This document shows positions 1 through 4,185 of a DNA stretch of 6,179 nt, one piece after another. Each line of letters opens with the position of its first letter. Position 1 is the first letter of the stretch. The notes beneath the pieces were generated by a model. That model searched no databases. It was not told where the DNA came from and was given only the letters and a program-made list of their open reading frames with translations. Origin of the DNA: Saprospiraceae bacterium (GTDB lineage Bacteria > Bacteroidota > Bacteroidia > Chitinophagales > Saprospiraceae); contig JABDJE010000160.1 of assembly GCA_013002625.1 (NCBI GenBank), positions 1-6,179 of the forward strand, read 5' to 3'. The position numbers and the translations under genes are program-made.

Positions 1-816
1 AAAAGGGAGTGCTTGGCTCGTGGATTTGATGAAGAAGTATTGGCGGTAATTCCAAACGGCGTGGATCAGGATATTCCTTTTCATGAAGATGAAGTAGATC
101 AGTCCTCAATAGAGCGATTTGAGAAAATAATGGAAGATTATGACAATATTGTGGTGGGTATAGGACGACCGGTCAAACGCAAGGGTTTTGGGTGGTTTAT
201 TGAAAATGTCTTAGCTGATCTTCCAAAAAGAACGGCCTTTGTTTTAGTGAGCCCTTACAAGCCGCCTGGCCTATTCAGAAATGTAATTTTTGAATTGCTT
301 CCTAAGTCTTTACGCTATGAAATTGATTTGTTCCTGGGCTTCCCTACGGATCAAGCGCTCCTTGATTCTATAGATGAATATGGTAATTATCCATTTCACT
401 GGTTTAAAAACAAGGACTTCCAGACGCTTCAATACATCGTCCGTAATTCTGACCTTATGGTCATGCCTAATATTAAGGAGGACGGTGATGCTGAAGGATT
501 TGGGCTTGTGGCTTTAGAGGCTTCAGTAATGTCTAAAGTGGTCATGGCCTCCTATATGGATGGAATTCCGGATGCCATTCATCATGAACGGAATGGGTAT
601 CTACTTCCTGCGTCGAATCCGGTTATTTGGTCGATTGTTATTCATTCATATTTTGAAATGGAAGATGCTGACAGACGCAAGCTCGAGCAGACCTTTCATA
701 ATTATACTATTGAAACTTTTAGTTGGAGTAGGATGGTGGATAATTATTATGATTTATTTATGGAGTTGACCAAAAGTGGTAAAGGTGACAATGAGTTAAT
801 ATCAAGGGCTTCATAA
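1..816 (+). CDS. Glycosyltransferase family 4 (GT-B fold), C-terminal part, 5' truncated by window edge
   Basis: The reading frame is open from base 1 and reads K-R-E-C before the TTG at 13, so the TTG is not a convincing start and the gene begins upstream. The visible 271 residues cover the end of the N-terminal domain and the whole nucleotide-sugar-binding C-terminal domain of a GT-B enzyme. Landmarks are VIPNGVD (residues 16-22), the GIGRPVKRKGF segment with R56 and K61 in the usual phosphate-contacting places, SDLMVMPN (150-157), and EGFGLVALEA with the family EX7E pair E165 and E173. DGIPDAI and NGYLL follow. Between KGF and SDLMVMPN there are about 85 residues, somewhat long. Such enzymes transfer a sugar from an NDP-sugar during capsule, lipopolysaccharide or glycan synthesis; the substrate cannot be read from the sequence. 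It ends with TAA and has no same-strand partner immediately downstream. Confidence 0.88.
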   Translation, partial: KRECLARGFDEEVLAVIPNGVDQDIPFHEDEVDQSSIERFEKIMEDYDNIVVGIGRPVKRKGFGWFIENVLADLPKRTAFVLVSPYKPPGLFRNVIFELLPKSLRYEIDLFLGFPTDQALLDSIDEYGNYPFHWFKNKDFQTLQYIVRNSDLMVMPNIKEDGDAEGFGLVALEASVMSKVVMASYMDGIPDAIHHERNGYLLPASNPVIWSIVIHSYFEMEDADRRKLEQTFHNYTIETFSWSRMVDNYYDLFMELTKSGKGDNELISRAS

Positions 817-964
817 CTATCTTAGCTGATAAAAGGGATCAGATCTATTTAATTCATCTAAGAGGGTTTATTTCATCATACGCCAATATGCAATGGACAA
901 GTTGACTTTAGTGCTTCTCTCCGCTCATTGCATTCGGTCGAGACAGGTTCTCGCCCTTTCAGGT
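817..964. other. Intergenic stretch between glycosyltransferase and tRNA terminator, no gene seen
   Basis: No credible coding region. Ten bases after the glycosyltransferase stop there is a weak dyad, CTGAT (826-830) with ATCAG (838-842), not followed by a T tract. A second one, CGAGA (939-943) with TCTCG (949-953), lies in a locally GC-richer patch (about 911-955). Neither is a convincing intrinsic terminator for the upstream gene. A 50-codon frame from 893 runs through the terminator and tRNA on the opposite strand and is rejected. Confidence 0.5.
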
Positions 965-996
965 AATAAAAAAAGCACCTGCTTGCGCAAGTGCTT
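965..996 (-). terminator. Rho-independent terminator of the tRNA transcript
   Basis: Read on the minus strand, 996 to 973 forms a 10-pair stem AAGCACTTGC / GCAGGTGCTT with one G-T wobble, closed by a GCAA (GNRA) tetraloop. A T-rich tail (TTTTTATT, over 972-965) follows directly. It starts 14 bases after the tRNA 3' end. On the plus strand the hairpin is followed by ATCTAAAA, so it should work mainly in the tRNA direction. Confidence 0.85.
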
Positions 997-1010
997 ATCT
1001 AAAATAAGTG

Positions 1011-1084
1011 TGGTCCCTCAAGGGCTCGAACCTTGGACCCCCTGATTATGAGTCAGGTGCTCTAACCAGCTGAGCTAAGGGACC
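1011..1084 (-). tRNA. tRNA with CAT anticodon, probably tRNA-Ile2 (lysidine-modified k2CAU); elongator tRNA-Met is the alternative
   Basis: A 74-base cloverleaf on the minus strand. The acceptor stem is GGTCCCT/AGGGACC, the D arm GCTC...GAGC, the anticodon stem CCTGA/TCAGG with loop CTCATAA, the T arm CAAGG-TTCGAGC-CCTTG, and the discriminator is A73. The anticodon CAT lies at 1048-1050. CAT is shared by initiator Met, elongator Met and the AUA-reading Ile2. The first pair G-C and a normal D arm argue against the initiator. The acceptor carries consecutive C4-G69 and C5-G68 pairs, which in E. coli help TilS choose Ile2 over elongator Met, so Ile2 is favoured. That discrimination is inference. 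The CCA end is not encoded (CAC follows the discriminator), so it must be added by the CCA-adding enzyme. The tRNA call itself is near certain. Confidence 0.96.
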
Positions 1085-1091
1085 TATTTAA

Positions 1092-1206
1092 TCGCCGAAA
1101 CTTCTAGTGAAGGCGAGAATAATGATTCAATGAAATAATGAATCAATGTTTTAATAATTCTTTGTATCGCTACTTTTAGCGAAGCGGGTTACGATTTTAA
1201 AATCGT
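1092..1206 (-). other. Structured 5' leader / upstream region of the tRNA with four inverted repeats
   Basis: Four dyads occur in about 115 bases. In minus-strand order they are: the perfect 16-base palindrome ACGATTTTAAAATCGT (1191-1206); the hairpin TCGCTA (1167-1172) / TAGCGA (1177-1182) with a 4-base loop; TGATTCA (1123-1129) / TGAATCA (1139-1145) with a 9-base spacer; and TCGC (1092-1095) / GCGA (1113-1116) enclosing CTTC (1101-1104) / GAAG (1109-1112). If transcription starts near 1204, these would sit in the pre-tRNA leader, the last one ending 7 bases before the mature tRNA. They could instead be protein-binding sites between the tRNA and the FadL-type gene. The dyads are seen directly; any role is inferred. 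Confidence 0.45.
1118..1148. repeat. Short imperfect direct repeat, two 15-base copies
   Basis: AATAATGATTCAATG at 1118-1132 and AATAATGAATCAATG at 1134-1148 match at 14 of 15 bases with a 16-base period. The one difference falls inside the 7-base inverted repeat that links the two copies. It may be a simple AT-rich duplication. Confidence 0.5.
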
Positions 1207-1210
1207 GCTG

Positions 1211-1218
1211 CAAATATA
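1211..1218 (-). promoter_or_regulatory. Candidate Bacteroidota -7 promoter element for the tRNA
   Basis: On the minus strand these bases read TATATTTG, an exact match to the Bacteroidota consensus TAnnTTTG, and continue as TTTGCA. A start would fall near 1204, giving a leader of about 120 bases before the tRNA. No good -33 TTTG is seen at the usual distance (the nearest, at 1254-1257, is about 35 bases away). The call therefore rests on the -7 match and position. Confidence 0.4.
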
Positions 1219-1295
1219 TAGTATTCCATTCTATTATGGTTTATCATTTTATGCAAAATATCAAGCAGCCGTTAAAAGCTGTTAAAGTGCCCCTC

Positions 1296-1319
1296 CCCTA
1301 ATTTATTTATCCCTAATTT
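1296..1319. repeat. Direct repeat CCCTAATTT upstream of the FadL-type gene
   Basis: CCCTAATTT occurs at 1296-1304 and again at 1311-1319, a 15-base period, 24 bases before the likely start codon. The second copy continues to TAATTTG, which is one base short of the TAnnTTTG promoter consensus. Just upstream GTTAAA is also repeated (1271-1276 and 1281-1286). These may be promoter or operator sequence for the outer-membrane gene, but nothing more specific can be supported. Confidence 0.3.
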
Positions 1320-1343
1320 GAGTTGCAACACTTCATGGAACTC

Positions 1344-2759
1344 ATGAAAAAACTAATACTCATAATTTTCATTCTTGGCGCAACATCAGAGGCGTTCACC
1401 CAAATCGATGCCCATTACTGGACCCATCAATACGGTGCTAAAGGCTTACTCCTCAATGGGGCTGTAATTGCTTCGGCCGATGATGAAACATCTATATTCT
1501 ACAACCCGGCATGTATTGGTCAAGGTAATGACCTGGGATTTGTATTCTCTTATCTGACGCCGACCTATTCATCCCTGCAAACCAGGAATTTTACCGGCGA
1601 AGGAAGTTTCTTCAAGGACGATGACCTTGGGTTTGCACCAGGATTTGCAGCCGTGCGTTTTAAGCCTTTTAACACTGATAAAATCATCATGGGTGTGGCA
1701 TCTTTTGAAAGATTATCATCCTCCATTCGCTATGACGATCGGGTGGTGTTGCCCGTTGAGGATTTTGAAGACATATTTTATGTTGGAGATCTGGAATTTG
1801 AACGCAGCCTTTCCCAGGAATGGTTGGGTGTAGGAATATCCTACAATGTCAATTCTGAATTTGGTATCGGGGTAACTCAGTTTTCGATATGGCACAGCGA
1901 AAGTGCCCGATTGGATTTTAACAAAGAAGGCAAACCGATCGCTGATCCCGACCGTGTGGTTTTTGGCTGGCAGAATAATTTTTCTTACGGTATCAGCGCC
2001 TACGGTGGCTGGCTCACGAAAATTGGTCTGATCTGGAATAAACCCGATTTTAAATTCGGACTTACCTTTACGAGTCCTATGTATGGCCTTATTCATAAGA
2101 CCGCAAACTATGACTTGCATGAACAACGCATTTTAGCGGGCGACCTTGTAACAACATCCAACAACCGTTCTCTTGATTTAAATACTTTCAAGACACCACC
2201 TGCCATAGGATTAGGGTTTGAATTTAACCTGGAAGATGAACTGATCGTTTCATTTTCGACAGAGTATTTCAACGGCATTCCTGAGTACACAATTTTCGAA
2301 GATACAGATGACCCTTTTGACGGCATCCCTGATACACCAGAATTTGAAACGATTAAGTTGACAACGTCCAATAAAGCGGTTATCAATTTTGCTCTTGGAT
2401 TCCAGCGTATTGTCAATGAAAAAACAACTTGGTTGTGGGGGTTTAGAACGGACTTCAATCAAAAGAATACCCTTAAGGTCAACGAAATATCTGAGTTTTT
2501 ATCTACCTCCCCGGGTGTTATTCACTTATCCGGTGGAGTGAAATTTAAAAGTCGTCAGAATAAAATTTCCTTGGGTTTGGATTATGGTTATGGACGTAAA
2601 TCAGGCGGTCGACAACTTACTGATCTGTCTGAAGTGAATATCTTCAATTTCTTCTCCTTTGGATCGGAAAGAAATGTCACGACTACTCAACATTCAATTA
2701 TGTTTTTCTTGACTTATGATTTCCTATTTGGAAATATTCAAGAAGTAGATGAAAATTAA
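1344..2759 (+). CDS. Outer-membrane beta-barrel protein, FadL/OmpP1/TodX-type hydrophobic-compound transporter
   Basis: The protein has 471 residues from the ATG at 1344, similar in size to FadL-family porins, which move hydrophobic molecules such as fatty acids across the outer membrane. This start places MKK and a hydrophobic core directly at the N-terminus (residues 1-17, possible cleavage after A17 in SEA-F, or after Q20). An in-frame ATG at 1335 and a TTG at 1323 only add residues before it, and none has a clear ribosome site. After the signal comes the N-terminal motif typical of Bacteroidota members of this family: YWTHQYGAKG (25-34), LLLNGAVIASADDETSIFYNPA (35-56), which carries the NPA hallmark. 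The rest is alternating amphipathic, aromatic-rich strands with G/N/D turns, as in a barrel. The last strand (MFFLTYDFLF) is followed by a short acidic tail. Its real substrate is unknown. The 3' end converges on the TesA-like gene with overlapping stop codons. Confidence 0.85.
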   Translation: MKKLILIIFILGATSEAFTQIDAHYWTHQYGAKGLLLNGAVIASADDETSIFYNPACIGQGNDLGFVFSYLTPTYSSLQTRNFTGEGSFFKDDDLGFAPGFAAVRFKPFNTDKIIMGVASFERLSSSIRYDDRVVLPVEDFEDIFYVGDLEFERSLSQEWLGVGISYNVNSEFGIGVTQFSIWHSESARLDFNKEGKPIADPDRVVFGWQNNFSYGISAYGGWLTKIGLIWNKPDFKFGLTFTSPMYGLIHKTANYDLHEQRILAGDLVTTSNNRSLDLNTFKTPPAIGLGFEFNLEDELIVSFSTEYFNGIPEYTIFEDTDDPFDGIPDTPEFETIKLTTSNKAVINFALGFQRIVNEKTTWLWGFRTDFNQKNTLKVNEISEFLSTSPGVIHLSGGVKFKSRQNKISLGLDYGYGRKSGGRQLTDLSEVNIFNFFSFGSERNVTTTQHSIMFFLTYDFLFGNIQEVDEN

Positions 2760-3448
2760 AGCACATCTTTCAATACCGACCACACATTTTCCAAGACCAC
2801 ATATTGCCCTTCTTCATTTGGGTGCTTGGCATCCGCCAAATTTAATTCAGCTTTACCGGCGACCCCTTCAAGGAAAAACGGAATCAATTTGCCGTTGTGT
2901 CTTTTACTAAGGCTAGGAAAAATAGCATTAAAACTTGTCTCATAAGCCGCACCCATATTTGGTGGAGATAACATACCCGCTACAATGATTGGAATATCAG
3001 GATACTTGGCATGTACTTTCTCAATAATGGCATTCAGGTTTGCTTCCGTGCTTTGTACATCAATACCGCGCAACATATCATTGGCGCCCAGTTCAAGAAT
3101 GAATATATCTACCTGCTGACTTAATACCCAGTCAATACGATTTAGGCCTCCGGAACTTGTCTCCCCACTCAACCCCGCATTCACAACATTATAATCCATA
3201 TTCAATGAGTCTAGACGCTCCTGTAAAAGTTGTGGCCATGCCTTATCTTCGTCCAGGCCATAGCCTGCTGTCAGGCTGTTTCCAAAACAAAGAATTGTCT
3301 TCTGGTCAGAATTCATGATTTCTGTCGAATTATCTTGTTTGTTCGTCTCTTTAGTCACAACAACTTCCTCAGATGTCTGTTTATCTTTGCAAGCTCCAAG
3401 AAAAACCAATGAAAAAATCGTGGCGCCGCACAATAATAAATACTTCAT
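2756..3448 (-). CDS. tesA: TesA-like SGNH/GDSL hydrolase (arylesterase / acyl-CoA thioesterase type), predicted lipoprotein
   Basis: A 230-residue protein with all SGNH blocks. FGNSLTAGYG carries nucleophile S58, with Asn replacing the Asp of GDSL. NAGLSGETSSGG gives the oxyanion glycine G92, ELGANDMLRG gives N123, and DAKHP gives D206 and H209 of the catalytic triad. This pattern and the neighbouring ybbA/ybbP-type genes match E. coli TesA (208-residue precursor), a hydrolase of esters and acyl thioesters. The N-terminus differs: MKYLLLCGATIFSLVFLGAC is a type II signal with lipobox LGAC and lipidated C20, followed by a polar linker of about 30 residues. The enzyme should therefore be membrane-anchored on the periplasmic or outer-membrane side. 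C20 is followed by K-D, loosely like the surface-export signal of Bacteroidota lipoproteins. Start at 3448 is fixed by the signal peptide. Transcription is divergent from the ABC ATPase across 35 bases. The natural substrate is unknown. Confidence 0.9.
   Translation of the reverse strand: MKYLLLCGATIFSLVFLGACKDKQTSEEVVVTKETNKQDNSTEIMNSDQKTILCFGNSLTAGYGLDEDKAWPQLLQERLDSLNMDYNVVNAGLSGETSSGGLNRIDWVLSQQVDIFILELGANDMLRGIDVQSTEANLNAIIEKVHAKYPDIPIIVAGMLSPPNMGAAYETSFNAIFPSLSKRHNGKLIPFFLEGVAGKAELNLADAKHPNEEGQYVVLENVWSVLKDVL
3382..3389 (+). promoter_or_regulatory. Candidate -7 promoter element for the ABC transporter operon
   Basis: TATCTTTG matches the Bacteroidota consensus TAnnTTTG exactly. It lies about 95 bases before the ATPase start, inside the linker-coding part of the divergent esterase gene. 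Only 35 bases separate the two start codons, so a promoter for the ATPase may well sit here. No -33 TTTG is present at the proper spacing, and such 6-position matches arise by chance a few times in a window this size. Confidence 0.3.
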
Positions 3449-3483
3449 TCAATGTTCATTTTTAATACTAAGCAAAAAGATAT

Positions 3484-4185
3484 ATGTCTATTATACTAAG
3501 TGCAAACAAAGTAACTAAAATATATACAAGTGGTTCACGTTCGTTGAAGGTGCTTGATGATGTAAGTTTTGATATCCAACAAGGTGAAATTGTATCGATC
3601 GTCGGACCTTCTGGAAGTGGGAAAACAACCTTATTGGGTTTGTGTGCCGGATTGGATAACCCTTCAGAAGGTAATATTTCTTTATGTGGTGAAAATCTCA
3701 ATAAATTAAATGAAGACGGAAAGGCTGCGCTGCGTAACAAAAAAGTTGGATTTGTATTTCAAAATTTTCAATTGGTGCCCACACTCACTGCTTTAGAGAA
3801 TGTAATGATTCCATTAGAACTTCTTGGGCAATCTTCTGCAGGGAAGACAGCTAAATCTCTGCTCGACAGGGTAGGGCTTAAGGACAGAATGGATCATTAT
3901 CCAAGTCAGCTTTCAGGTGGTGAACAGCAACGTGTTTCAATTGCCCGCGCTTTCAGCAATACACCACAGATACTCTTCGCCGATGAACCTACTGGAAATC
4001 TGGATGATGCGACAGGTCAGAATATTGAATCGCTTTTGTTTGAAATGAATGCACAAGAAAGAACGACACTGGTGCTGGTAACGCATGATTTGGAGCTGGC
4101 AGAAAAAACCCAAAGAATTATAAGACTTAAAGGAGGTCGTGTGCTTTCCGATACAATGACAAATACTTTGACAGTACATGGGTAA
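3484..4185 (+). CDS. ybbA: ABC transporter ATP-binding protein, LolD/YbbA/MacB type
   Basis: A 233-residue stand-alone ATPase with every motif intact: Walker A GPSGSGKTT (41-49), Q-loop Q93 in VFQNFQLVPTLTALENV, signature LSGGE (143-147), Walker B ILFADE (163-168) with catalytic E168, D-loop GNLD (171-174) and switch H201 in LVTHD. The LVPTLTALENVMIPLEL stretch after the Q-loop is typical of the LolD/MacB/FtsE branch, whose members drive FtsX-domain permeases that do mechanical work or extract lipids rather than channel solutes. The gene overlaps the permease start by 8 bases and is divergent from a TesA-like esterase, the same order as E. coli tesA-ybbA-ybbP, hence YbbA rather than LolD. LolD would be expected next to LolC/E. 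The start at 3484 gives the normal family length; no clear Shine-Dalgarno is present. Confidence 0.93.
   Translation: MSIILSANKVTKIYTSGSRSLKVLDDVSFDIQQGEIVSIVGPSGSGKTTLLGLCAGLDNPSEGNISLCGENLNKLNEDGKAALRNKKVGFVFQNFQLVPTLTALENVMIPLELLGQSSAGKTAKSLLDRVGLKDRMDHYPSQLSGGEQQRVSIARAFSNTPQILFADEPTGNLDDATGQNIESLLFEMNAQERTTLVLVTHDLELAEKTQRIIRLKGGRVLSDTMTNTLTVHG

Noticed and set aside
13..15. TTG as the start of the glycosyltransferase
   Set aside because: The frame is open to the window edge, and a family 4 enzyme needs a further N-terminal domain, so the gene begins upstream.
973..996. Hairpin as a terminator for the plus-strand glycosyltransferase
   Set aside because: On the plus strand the stem is followed by ATCTAAAA rather than a T tract, so the evidence supports termination only in the tRNA direction.
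893..1045. A 50-codon plus-strand frame beginning MDKLTLV and ending PQGLEPWTP
   Set aside because: It runs through the tRNA terminator and half of the tRNA on the opposite strand; the PQGLEPWTP-like ending is a typical product of translating tRNA DNA in antisense.
1716..2126. Minus-strand frame of 136 codons inside the FadL-type gene
   Set aside because: It is antisense to a well-supported coding region, shows no recognisable domain, and has a composition expected from a shadow frame.
2108..2458. Minus-strand frame of 116 codons inside the FadL-type gene
   Set aside because: Antisense shadow with no domain, start signal or neighbour context to support it.
3314..3316. Internal ATG (Met45) of the esterase as an alternative start giving a cytosolic enzyme
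   Set aside because: No ribosome site precedes it, and the upstream sequence forms a complete lipoprotein signal, which is unlikely by chance.
3468..3740. Minus-strand frame of 90 codons over the start of the ABC ATPase
   Set aside because: It covers the Walker A region of a clear ATPase gene on the other strand and resembles no known protein.
4129..4137. AAAGGAGGT, a perfect Shine-Dalgarno-like sequence near the end of the ATPase gene
   Set aside because: It lies 40 bases before the permease ATG, too far to serve it, and simply encodes the K-G-G-R residues of the ATPase.
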